Positions 43,401 to 50,334 of a stretch of 64,000 nt of DNA are shown one piece after another (position 1 is the first letter of the stretch; each line of letters starts with the position of its first letter). Location: the NCBI GenBank assembly GCA_948500755.1, contig CAOOYH010000008.1, forward strand, positions 9,630 through 73,629, given 5' to 3'. Under the pieces are notes generated by a model. That model searched no databases. It was not told the origin of the DNA and saw nothing but the letters and a program-made list of their open reading frames with translations. Position numbers and translations under genes: made by a program. The DNA is from an uncultured Lactobacillus sp. GTDB lineage: Bacteria; Bacillota; Bacilli; Lactobacillales; Lactobacillaceae.

Positions 43401-43663
43401 ATAATGGGTTACATGTTGATCTTGTAACTAAAGTTCATGAAAACGAAAACGCAGATGACAATATCTTAAATGAATTAAGAGAGGGAAGAATTGACTTAGT
43501 GATTAATACCATGGGGCATGATATTGAAAAAAATTCTGACGGCTTTATTATTAGACAAATGGCTATTCAACAGAATGTCCCATTACTAACAGCTCTTGAT
43601 ACGGCTGACGCACTTTTAACATCTCTTGAAAATAGATCATTTGCAACAGACGCTTTAAAATAG
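40475..43663 (+). CDS. carB: Carbamoyl-phosphate synthase large subunit
   Basis: Makes carbamoyl phosphate from ammonia, bicarbonate and two ATP. 1062 residues with two homologous halves: PKRTDIHKIMVIGSGPIIIG at the N-terminus and SVIVIGSGPIRIGQGVEFD near residue 557, each followed by an ATP-grasp domain (RPAFTMGGTGGG and RPSYVLGGKAME). The C-terminal 130 residues are the MGS-like allosteric domain (IGYRIFATKGTADFL). ATG 40475 lies within the end of carA behind GGAAGAAGAG; a longer frame to 40448 is rejected. Confidence 0.97.
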   Translation: MPKRTDIHKIMVIGSGPIIIGQAAEFDYSGTQACLALREEGYEVVLVNSNPATIMTDTTIADKVYIEPLTVESISRIIRQEYPDAILPTLGGQVGLNMALSLAKTGILDELNIELLGTRLSSIEQAEDREKFKELCKELGEPVPPSTTVNTVEEALEFGDRIGYPIIVRPAFTMGGTGGGICNNHEELAKIAKNGLELSPVTECLIEKSIAGYKEIEFEVMRDHDDNAMIVCCMENFDPVGIHTGDSIVFSPSQTLSDKEYQMLRDCSLRLIRALKIEGGCNVQLALDPNSFDYDVIEVNPRVSRSSALASKATGYPIAKMAAKIAIGMTLDEIKNPVTGTTYAEFEPALDYVVCKIPRWPFDKFSKADRTLSTQMKATGEVMAIGRTAEEAMQKAVRSLEIDEKDLYSETAHHASDEEIEQKLVKAQDDRLFYLAEAFRRGYSLEDVHELTKINFYFLDIVSHMVEMEQNIQENKDNLETLRLAKKYGFSDAIIATLWNESIDQVRDLRKNNGIIPVYKMVDTCAAEFESKTPYFYSTYDGENESHKSGKKSVIVIGSGPIRIGQGVEFDYATVHCVKALQKMGYEAIVINSNPETVSTDFSISDKLYFEPLTLEDVLNVCDLEKPEGVIVQFGGQTSINLAAGLKDHGIKILGTSVKDLNRAEDRELFDQIIKKLKLNQPKGLTATTHEGVIKAAEELGYPVLVRPSYVLGGKAMEIVYNKGELEEYLHDHVDIAADHPILVDDYLDGRECDVDAICDGQDVLLPGIMEHIEHAGVHSGDSMAVYPPQNFTDEVKDKIMDVTRKLALTLNCVGIMNIQFIVRNGEVYVIEVNPRASRTVPFLSKITGIEMAQVATQVIMGESLAQQGYSDGLAPEPERISVKAPVFSFSKLADVDSYLGPEMKSTGEVMGSDHTFAKALYKAFAGAKMQLPENGNVLLTIEDKDKEKILPIAKRFAKIGYRIFATKGTADFLKNNGLHVDLVTKVHENENADDNILNELREGRIDLVINTMGHDIEKNSDGFIIRQMAIQQNVPLLTALDTADALLTSLENRSFATDALK

Positions 43664-43695
43664 TAGAAATAATCCCTGATTGAGGAAAAGAGACA

Positions 43696-44232
43696 ATGGT
43701 AAAAGAAATTTGGGATAAGCCTGCAATGCAACGAGCTATTGTTAGGATTACATATGAAATTATTGAAAGGTATAAGGGCGTAGATGAGCTGGTTTTAGTT
43801 GGAATTAAAACTCGTGGGGTCTATTTAGCACGTAGAATTGGGGATCGACTTGAAGAAATTGAAAAGAAGATTATTCCAGCAGGCGAACTAGATATAACCT
43901 CTTATCGAGATGATCGTAGAGTTGATATTAATCAAGAAAAGATTTCAAATTTAGAACCAGAAAATTTAAATATTACTAATAAACATGTTGTATTAGTAGA
44001 CGATGTCCTTTATACCGGAAGAACTATTCGGGCTGCGATGGATGCTTTGATTGCAACTGGCCGTCCAAAGTCAATTGCAGTTGCAGTTTTGGTAGATCGA
44101 GGACATCGGGAATTACCAATTAAGGCAGATTTTGTTGGAAAGAATATTCCAACAGCCTTGAGCGAACAAGTAGCAGTTAATGTTAAAGAAATCGATAGTA
44201 TTGATAGTATCGAGTTAATAAAATTAAAGTAA
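43696..44232 (+). CDS. pyrR: PyrR paralogue (second copy)
   Basis: 178 residues, clearly homologous to the first pyrR product but diverged: MVKEIWDKPAMQRAIVRITY, LVGIKTRGVYLARRIGDRL, ELDITSYRDDRRVD, HVVLVDDVLYTGRTIRAAMD and VDRGHRELPIKADFVGKNIP. The PRPP motif and the RNA-contact regions appear intact. It is the last gene of the operon, 32 bases after carB, with its own GAGGAAAAGAG ribosome binding site. It could bind leader RNA with a different nucleotide response or act as a phosphoribosyltransferase; sequence alone does not decide. Confidence 0.94.
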   Translation: MVKEIWDKPAMQRAIVRITYEIIERYKGVDELVLVGIKTRGVYLARRIGDRLEEIEKKIIPAGELDITSYRDDRRVDINQEKISNLEPENLNITNKHVVLVDDVLYTGRTIRAAMDALIATGRPKSIAVAVLVDRGHRELPIKADFVGKNIPTALSEQVAVNVKEIDSIDSIELIKLK

Positions 44233-44233
44233 A

Positions 44234-44276
44234 AAAAACTGTATCATTCTGAAAAATCAGATGATACAGTTTTTTT
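44234..44276. terminator. Terminator of the pyr operon, also facing the convergent gene
   Basis: Perfect 14-bp stem AAAAACTGTATCAT / ATGATACAGTTTTT (44234-44247 with 44261-44274) with T and A runs on either side. Confidence 0.93.
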
Positions 44277-44282
44277 GCTCTA

Positions 44283-44831
44283 TTATTCTATTACTTTTGC
44301 GCCTAAGGCATTTTTAAAATGATCTAAAGCCCATTCTTGACCATGTTCAGTAAAGGTAGTAACACCTTTACTTGGAATAGTTAAATCATAGTTTAAATTA
44401 TAGGCAGTCATAGCCGTATGAAGAACACAAATGTCTGTACATACCCCAGTTAGCCATAAATCGTTAATTTTACGTTCACGTAAGTAATTATCGAGATTAG
44501 TATTTTGGAAAGAAGAATAGCGATTTTTGTTAAATTTATATACTCGGTCACTAGACTTATGAGCTTCATACCATTCTTTTAACTTACCGTATAACTCTTG
44601 CCCTGGTGTACCAACAATATTATGTGGTGGGAAGAGCTTATATTCCGGACTAAATGTATCACCTGTATGTCCATCAGTTGGAAAAATTACATAGTCTCCA
44701 TTATCATAAAATTTATTTGCTAATTCGATTAAATAATCTTCTAAAGCTTGAGCTGGCTTTCCACAGGTAAGAGAACCATTGTCTGCAATGAAGTCATTAG
44801 TGTAGTCAATAATTAATAGTGCTTTTTTCAT
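44283..44831 (-). CDS. Nicotinamidase-like cysteine hydrolase
   Basis: 182 residues, isochorismatase-like fold. The catalytic triad is visible as Asp9 in IIDYTNDF, a lysine in the VYKFNKNRYSSF segment and the cysteine in LTGVCTDICVLHTAMTAYN. The metal-ligand region FPTDGHTGD is typical of nicotinamidases (PncA type), which turn nicotinamide into nicotinate for NAD salvage. Its ATG lies 22 bases after the ppc stop on the same strand, so the two may be co-transcribed. Confidence 0.88.
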   Translation of the reverse strand: MKKALLIIDYTNDFIADNGSLTCGKPAQALEDYLIELANKFYDNGDYVIFPTDGHTGDTFSPEYKLFPPHNIVGTPGQELYGKLKEWYEAHKSSDRVYKFNKNRYSSFQNTNLDNYLRERKINDLWLTGVCTDICVLHTAMTAYNLNYDLTIPSKGVTTFTEHGQEWALDHFKNALGAKVIE

Positions 44832-44853
44832 ATTTTGTCCTTAAAAATTAAAA

Positions 44854-47592
44854 CTATCCTGAATTACGTAAGCCAGAGGTTACCCCATTAATGGTAATTG
44901 GTAAAATACTTTCATAAACACCGGCAATCTCATCAACGCGATCTCGTTTAATCATTTCAATTTGAATATAGTTAAGAATATTGAAGTATGGCATCCGGTA
45001 ATTTAAGCTCATCTTTAAACTTGGGTTGTCTGCAAGTAATTCTTTGTTACCTTCAATTTGAAGAATTACTTCTTTGGTAAGTTTCCATTCTTGATAGATA
45101 GTATCAAAGACTTTTTTAGTATCTTCATCTTCACATAGGTCCGCATATTGTTTGGCAATATCCATGTTAGATTTGGAAAGAACCATATCAACATTAGAGA
45201 GGAGGGAGTGGAAGAAAGGCCAGCCTTGATACATCTTTTGTAAGGTATGGAGGTTATTAGGATTGGCATCAATGAAGTGCTTAAAGGCAGAGCCAACACC
45301 ATACCAACCAGGGAACATAATTCGACTTTGTGACCATGAAAATACCCAAGGAATAGCTCTTAAGCCTGAAAAATCAGTAATCTTCTTTCTTGCCGCTGGA
45401 CGAGAACCAATATTTAAGTTGGAAATTTGCTTAATTGGTGTAGCTTGCAAGAAGTAGTCAAGAAAAGCTGGTGTTTCAAAAACAAGCTTACGGTAAACTT
45501 TATTACTGTCTAAAACAATTTCATCCATTGAGGAACGGAATCCACCAATATCATCTTCACTTACAATTTGTTTAGAAACAATACGGTCGATAGTAGCTGA
45601 GGCCAGCATTTCCAAATTGTAGTAAGCAGTATCTTGATTACCATACTTGTTTTGAATGATTTCACCTTGTTCAGTCATTCGAATACGGTCATTAATTGAG
45701 CCAAAAGGTTGAGCAGTAATGGCTTCATAAGAAGGACCACCACCACGTCCAACAGTTCCCCCACGGCCGTGCATGAAGGTAATATTAACACCCAATTTCT
45801 TGCCCATTGCAGTTAAGTCTTTCTGAGCCTTATAAAGATTCCAGCAAGAAGCTAAGTAGCCACCATCTTTATTTGAGTCAGAGTAGCCCAGCATAATTTC
45901 TTGGTAATTATTTTGAGAAGCAAGCCACTTTTTAACAATGTCAAGATTTAGAAATTCTTTCATAATTTCACGAGAGTTTTCTAAGTCTTCAACTGTTTCA
46001 AATAATGGCACAACTTGAATGCGAGCTCCTTGATTATTTAAAAGATCATATTCTTTAAGCATGATTGCTTGTTCAAGAAGATCAGAGACACTTTCAGTAT
46101 GAGAAATAATGTGTTGTTTAATTACATCTTCACCAATACAATCCTTGAGTTGACGAGCAGTCTTGTAGATATTTAATTCCTTTTGGAGCAGTTCAGATTT
46201 TGGCTTGTTGTTAGCGTGAAGATTACGTGGATCATTGTTTAACTCATTAAGTAAAACTTTAACCTTATCTTTTTCTGGTAAGTCACTATAATCATCACAA
46301 ATTCCGGCACTCTTGAGTAATTCAGCAACACAAGCTTCGTTTACACTAGAATCTTGACGCATATCAATTGTTGCCAAATGGAAACCAAAGATATCAATTG
46401 CTTCTAATAGCTCAGTAAAGAAACTTCTAACTACAGCTTGGTCATGATCTTCTTCGAGCGATTCTTTAATTGTAATTAAATCAGCTTTAAAATCTTGTGG
46501 ATTCTTGTAAACAGGAATTTTGTCTAAGTTTTCCAAATCGCGTTTTTTAACAAAACTATTTTTATCAGCTGTGCCTAAAAGAGTATATTCAGTATGAAGT
46601 AAACGGCTCTCAATATAGTAGAAAGCACGACGATATGGTTCATTCGTTCTAAATGGTGAATCATCATTTGAGAGATCTGATAATTTTTCAACAGCGGATG
46701 AAGGCTTCATATAAGAAGTAGACATTGAAATCGTGCGGTAGAGCTTGTTTAGCTGTTTAATATAGTATTCAAAGATTACTTGGCTTTGCAAAGTGGCACT
46801 CAACTTTAATGTTTCGGCAGTAACATATGGATTTCCATCACGATCGCCTCCGATCCACATTCCCATGGTAATTGGGGTGGCACCAGATAGATTTAAATTA
46901 TGTTTTTTAGCTAATTCTTGATAGCGAGCTGTAAATTTAGTGATAGCTGGAATCAAAGCCTTAGGATAGTATGCTAAAACGTTTGTAATTTCATTAGAAA
47001 CCTGTAGTTTGTGGCTACGAATAATATCGGTTTGCATTAAAATCTCAATGTAAGCGCGGAGTTTTTCAGTCCATTCAGCTTGGTTAATAGTTCCGTTTTT
47101 AACTTCACGATAACTACGTAATAAACCATGGATTTGGTCAGTTAGTTCAAGGACAGTTTTTCTTTGAACTTGAGTAGGGTGAGCAGTTAAAACTGGAACG
47201 ACATTAACATGCTTAAGAATTTCACTGGCATTTTCTTTTTGAGAAACTAAGTCAATCGTATCTTCAAGTTTACCAAGATAGTCTTGATCCGTATTATTGA
47301 GTAAGTTAACTTCACTAGCTAACTCTACATCTTCAGAAATATTAACTAATAAAGGTAAAGTTGCAAAATAACGTGCAACGACAATCATTTCTTGATTAGT
47401 AAGACTAGCAATTTGCTTTTCAAGAGCATCATAGTCTTTTTGGGCAGAGATCTTAATTAAATCTTGAATTTTATTAAAAATCACATCCCCACTTAATTGA
47501 CGTGTACTTTCGTTAAGTAAGTTGGTCAAAATTTTAACTTCTTCAGCTACCATTGCATGATCGCTGCTATTTTCTAACTTCTTGATGGACAT
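44854..47592 (-). CDS. ppc: Phosphoenolpyruvate carboxylase
   Basis: Carboxylates PEP to oxaloacetate, feeding aspartate and so pyrimidine synthesis. 912 residues, full length for the bacterial enzyme. Signatures: VVPVLTAHPTQVQRKT with the catalytic His (about residue 136), GMWIGGDRDGNPYVTAETL, MLGYSDSNKDGGYLAS, and the glycine-rich FMHGRGGTVGRGGGPSYEAI; the protein ends with the family terminal QNTG variant RNSG. The start is ATG at 47592 with AAGGAGGAAAC upstream. A glycosyltransferase gene precedes it by 67 bases on the same strand. Confidence 0.97.
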   Translation of the reverse strand: MSIKKLENSSDHAMVAEEVKILTNLLNESTRQLSGDVIFNKIQDLIKISAQKDYDALEKQIASLTNQEMIVVARYFATLPLLVNISEDVELASEVNLLNNTDQDYLGKLEDTIDLVSQKENASEILKHVNVVPVLTAHPTQVQRKTVLELTDQIHGLLRSYREVKNGTINQAEWTEKLRAYIEILMQTDIIRSHKLQVSNEITNVLAYYPKALIPAITKFTARYQELAKKHNLNLSGATPITMGMWIGGDRDGNPYVTAETLKLSATLQSQVIFEYYIKQLNKLYRTISMSTSYMKPSSAVEKLSDLSNDDSPFRTNEPYRRAFYYIESRLLHTEYTLLGTADKNSFVKKRDLENLDKIPVYKNPQDFKADLITIKESLEEDHDQAVVRSFFTELLEAIDIFGFHLATIDMRQDSSVNEACVAELLKSAGICDDYSDLPEKDKVKVLLNELNNDPRNLHANNKPKSELLQKELNIYKTARQLKDCIGEDVIKQHIISHTESVSDLLEQAIMLKEYDLLNNQGARIQVVPLFETVEDLENSREIMKEFLNLDIVKKWLASQNNYQEIMLGYSDSNKDGGYLASCWNLYKAQKDLTAMGKKLGVNITFMHGRGGTVGRGGGPSYEAITAQPFGSINDRIRMTEQGEIIQNKYGNQDTAYYNLEMLASATIDRIVSKQIVSEDDIGGFRSSMDEIVLDSNKVYRKLVFETPAFLDYFLQATPIKQISNLNIGSRPAARKKITDFSGLRAIPWVFSWSQSRIMFPGWYGVGSAFKHFIDANPNNLHTLQKMYQGWPFFHSLLSNVDMVLSKSNMDIAKQYADLCEDEDTKKVFDTIYQEWKLTKEVILQIEGNKELLADNPSLKMSLNYRMPYFNILNYIQIEMIKRDRVDEIAGVYESILPITINGVTSGLRNSG

Positions 47593-47659
47593 TAAAAAAG
47601 TTTCCTCCTTTTTGTGAAAGATTTAACATAAGAATAACACATATTTTTATGTTTGAATA

Positions 47660-48784
47660 TTAGTTTGAAAGATAATTTTTTTGAGCGTTTTTCATCATTG
47701 TTAGGAGCTTTTTAGCAGAAAATTGAACTGTAAGAGATTTAGAATAATTTTGGTAATTTGCACTCATCATTTTTAAATCTTTAGGATGATTAATCCAATA
47801 ATCAATTCTTTTAGCTAAAATTTCGCTGCTACCAGCTGGAAAAAGATTGTTAGGACTTAAAGCATATGAACTGGTAGAAGAGAGAGGACTTTGGGCAATT
47901 ATGGGTACACAACCAGTCGCAAAAGCTTCCATGCAAGCCATCCCTTCAACTTCCACGTTAGCACAATGAACAACAATATTGGATTGATCCATGATCTGTT
48001 TTAAGTCATTTCTAGAATAAAAGCCAAGCTGAGCATTGATCTTTAGTCTTTGGCAAAGGGAGATATATTCATTCTTTAAGGGTCCTTTCCCAGCTAAAAT
48101 TAATTTGATTCTATCTTTGTATTTACTACGTCCGATACCTTTAATTAAAGTCTTTTGATCTTTTTCATTTGAAAAACGACCGATTGAAAGGATTGTAAAG
48201 GGATCAGTCGTTGTTGTTCGTTGATTACTCTGTAAATAATAGTCACTAATGCCATTAGAAATAACTATTAACTTGGATTTGAAGTTATATTTTTTTAAAC
48301 GGTGTTCGACCTTAGTAGTTGGGCATTGTAAATAGCTACAGTAATTAAAAGTAGTATCACGAAATAATCTCATAAAAGCAGAGTTGATGCTGGCATGGTC
48401 TAGAATTGGAACTGAAGCAGTCAGATTTTCAGGATAAAGATGAAAAGTACCTGTAATTGGCTTTCTCATCTGTTTGGCAATTTTAGCGGCGCTCCAGCAA
48501 ACCGGGAAAGGATCTTCTAAGTGGACTAAATCTGCCCAACTAATAGCTTCTTTAATTATTTCTTTTTTAGGTTTAGCAAAATGAAATCCTTCTTTGGCAA
48601 TAATATTTTTAAAAATTGGGATGGTCATTATTGGAAGAGGATAATCTGGTTCTCCGCCTGCAATGGAAGAAAGGATACGAACATCTTGATCCATTTTTTT
48701 AAATTCGCGAACAAAGCGCTGCGTTGAGATTGACATGCCATTGCTTTTATTGAAATAATCATCGATAACAATTAAAATTTTCAT
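47660..48784 (-). CDS. Glycosyltransferase family 4 protein
   Basis: 374 residues, GT-B fold. The N-terminal half starts MKILIVIDDYFNKSNGMSIS (typical glycine/serine nucleotide-sugar loop region) and has ADLVHLEDPFPV; the C-terminal half contains ISNGISDYY, ILSIGRFSNEKDQKTLIKGI and the E-x7-E motif VEGMACMEAFATGCVPI. This resembles glycolipid or polysaccharide glucosyltransferases of the GT4 group, but the sugar and acceptor cannot be read. It starts at an ATG with GGGAGAA upstream and is divergent from the AlkD gene. Confidence 0.9.
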   Translation of the reverse strand: MKILIVIDDYFNKSNGMSISTQRFVREFKKMDQDVRILSSIAGGEPDYPLPIMTIPIFKNIIAKEGFHFAKPKKEIIKEAISWADLVHLEDPFPVCWSAAKIAKQMRKPITGTFHLYPENLTASVPILDHASINSAFMRLFRDTTFNYCSYLQCPTTKVEHRLKKYNFKSKLIVISNGISDYYLQSNQRTTTTDPFTILSIGRFSNEKDQKTLIKGIGRSKYKDRIKLILAGKGPLKNEYISLCQRLKINAQLGFYSRNDLKQIMDQSNIVVHCANVEVEGMACMEAFATGCVPIIAQSPLSSTSSYALSPNNLFPAGSSEILAKRIDYWINHPKDLKMMSANYQNYSKSLTVQFSAKKLLTMMKNAQKNYLSN

Positions 48785-48839
48785 GATTATTCTCCCTCTA
48801 GTAATTACTACATGTATTTTAACAAGTAAGGAAACTTAA

Positions 48840-49508
48840 GTGAAAGAAATAGATAAGTATCAAGAATTAAAACAAAAGCTAATTGAAAACAGTAATCCAG
48901 ATTTAGCAAAACAAATGGAAAAGTATTTACGAAATAAATTTAAATTTTACGGTTTAAAATCGCCAGAAAGGCGCAAGAGTTACCGTGATCTAATCAAAGC
49001 AGAGAAGAAAAATAAAAAAATTGATTGGAAACTTCTTGACCAAGCTTGGTCTGATTCGCATCGAGAGGCCCAATATTTTGTTTGTGACTATTTAATTTCA
49101 TTAGAAAAGTATTTAACCTTTGAAGATATTGATCAGATTTTTAATTATATAAAATCAAAGCAATGGTGGGATACAATTGATAGTTTGATAAAACCAATTG
49201 GTAAAATTGGCTTAAGGGATGAAAGAGTAAATGACTTAATGCTAATCCGGTCAAAAGATAATGATTTTTGGGTAAGAAGGGTAGCAATAGAGCACCAACT
49301 TTTACGTAAAGATAAGATGAATATTGAATTATTAGAAAAGATTCTAGAAAATAACTTAAATAGTTCGGAATTTTTTATTAATAAGGCAATTGGTTGGGCA
49401 TTACGTGATTATTCTAAGACTAATCCTGAGTGGGTAAGAGAATTTATTGAAAACCATGTTTCTGATATGGCACCTCTTTCGATTAAAGAGGGAAGCAAAT
49501 ATCTATAA
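48840..49508 (+). CDS. AlkD-like DNA alkylation repair protein
   Basis: 222 residues, all-helical HEAT-like repeat protein of the DNA-alkylation-repair family (AlkC/AlkD). Key blocks are MEKYLRNKFKFYGLKSPERR, QAWSDSHREAQYFVCDYLI, KQWWDTIDSLI, DNDFWVRRVAIEHQL and FFINKAIGWALRDYSKTNPE. The paired WWDTID and FWVRR segments contain the aromatic and acidic residues used by AlkD to excise alkylated bases. The GTG start 48840 follows AAGGAAA. Transcribed alone, with its own terminator. Confidence 0.92.
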   Translation: MKEIDKYQELKQKLIENSNPDLAKQMEKYLRNKFKFYGLKSPERRKSYRDLIKAEKKNKKIDWKLLDQAWSDSHREAQYFVCDYLISLEKYLTFEDIDQIFNYIKSKQWWDTIDSLIKPIGKIGLRDERVNDLMLIRSKDNDFWVRRVAIEHQLLRKDKMNIELLEKILENNLNSSEFFINKAIGWALRDYSKTNPEWVREFIENHVSDMAPLSIKEGSKYL

Positions 49509-49522
49509 TAATTTTTTGTATT

Positions 49523-49557
49523 AAAAGTACCTTTTTTCATTGAAGAAGGTGCTTTTT
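49523..49557 (+). terminator. Terminator after the AlkD-like gene
   Basis: Stem AAAAGTACCTTTTT / GAAGGTGCTTTT (49523-49536 with about 49542-49555) with G-U pairs, then T residues. Confidence 0.78.
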
Positions 49558-49623
49558 ATTAATATAAATAGTCAATTTTTCATAAAATATACTTAGAAGA
49601 GATTAAACATAGGGGATGAAAAA

Positions 49624-50325
49624 ATGGCTTTTATTGAATTGAAGAATTGCTCGAAAAAATATGGTTCAGGTAGTACAGTCGTCTGGGCAAATAAGAATAT
49701 TAGTTTTGATATTAAGCAAGGTGAGCTAGTAATTATTTTAGGTTCATCCGGAGCAGGGAAATCAACATTATTAAATATCTTAGGCGGAATGGAAAACGTT
49801 ACTGAAGGTGAAGTTACTATTAATGGTAATAACATTGCTAAATATTCGGCTAAGGAATTAACTAAGTATCGTAGAAATGAAATTGGATTTGTCTTTCAAT
49901 TTTATAACTTAATTCCTAACTTAACAGTGAAAGAAAATGTTGAACTTGCAAATGAATTGGTTACTAATCCAATTGATGCCGAAGTTGCTTTGAAAGAAGT
50001 GGGACTTGAAAAGCGGATTAACAATTTTCCGTCCCAATTATCTGGTGGTGAGCAACAAAGAGTAGCAATAGCCCGTGCCATTGCTAAAAATCCATCGCTA
50101 TTACTTTGCGATGAACCAACGGGGGCTTTAGACTATCAGACCGGTAAAAAAGTATTGAAGATTTTACAAGATCGAAGTTTAAAGAAAAATTCTACCGTGG
50201 TTATTGTTACTCATAATGCAGCTTTAACTCCAATTGCTGATAAAGTAATTAGGATTCAAGATGGAAAAGTAAAGCAAATTGAAAATAATTCTTCTCCGCA
50301 AGATATTGCCCAAATTGAATGGTAG
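49624..50325 (+). CDS. ABC transporter ATP-binding protein, MacB/LolD type
   Basis: 233 residues. Walker A is GSSGAGKSTLLN, the Q-loop is FVFQFYNLIPNLT, the signature LSGGEQQRVAIARAI and Walker B LLCDEPTGALD, with VTHNA. These features, especially LSGGEQQR and DEPTGALD, identify the MacB/LolD/FtsE class, whose partners are FtsX-like permeases as found immediately downstream. The start ATG 49624 follows AGGGGATG. Function may be export of, or resistance to, a peptide; not determinable. Confidence 0.94.
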   Translation: MAFIELKNCSKKYGSGSTVVWANKNISFDIKQGELVIILGSSGAGKSTLLNILGGMENVTEGEVTINGNNIAKYSAKELTKYRRNEIGFVFQFYNLIPNLTVKENVELANELVTNPIDAEVALKEVGLEKRINNFPSQLSGGEQQRVAIARAIAKNPSLLLCDEPTGALDYQTGKKVLKILQDRSLKKNSTVVIVTHNAALTPIADKVIRIQDGKVKQIENNSSPQDIAQIEW

Positions 50326-50334
50326 GTGAGTGAG

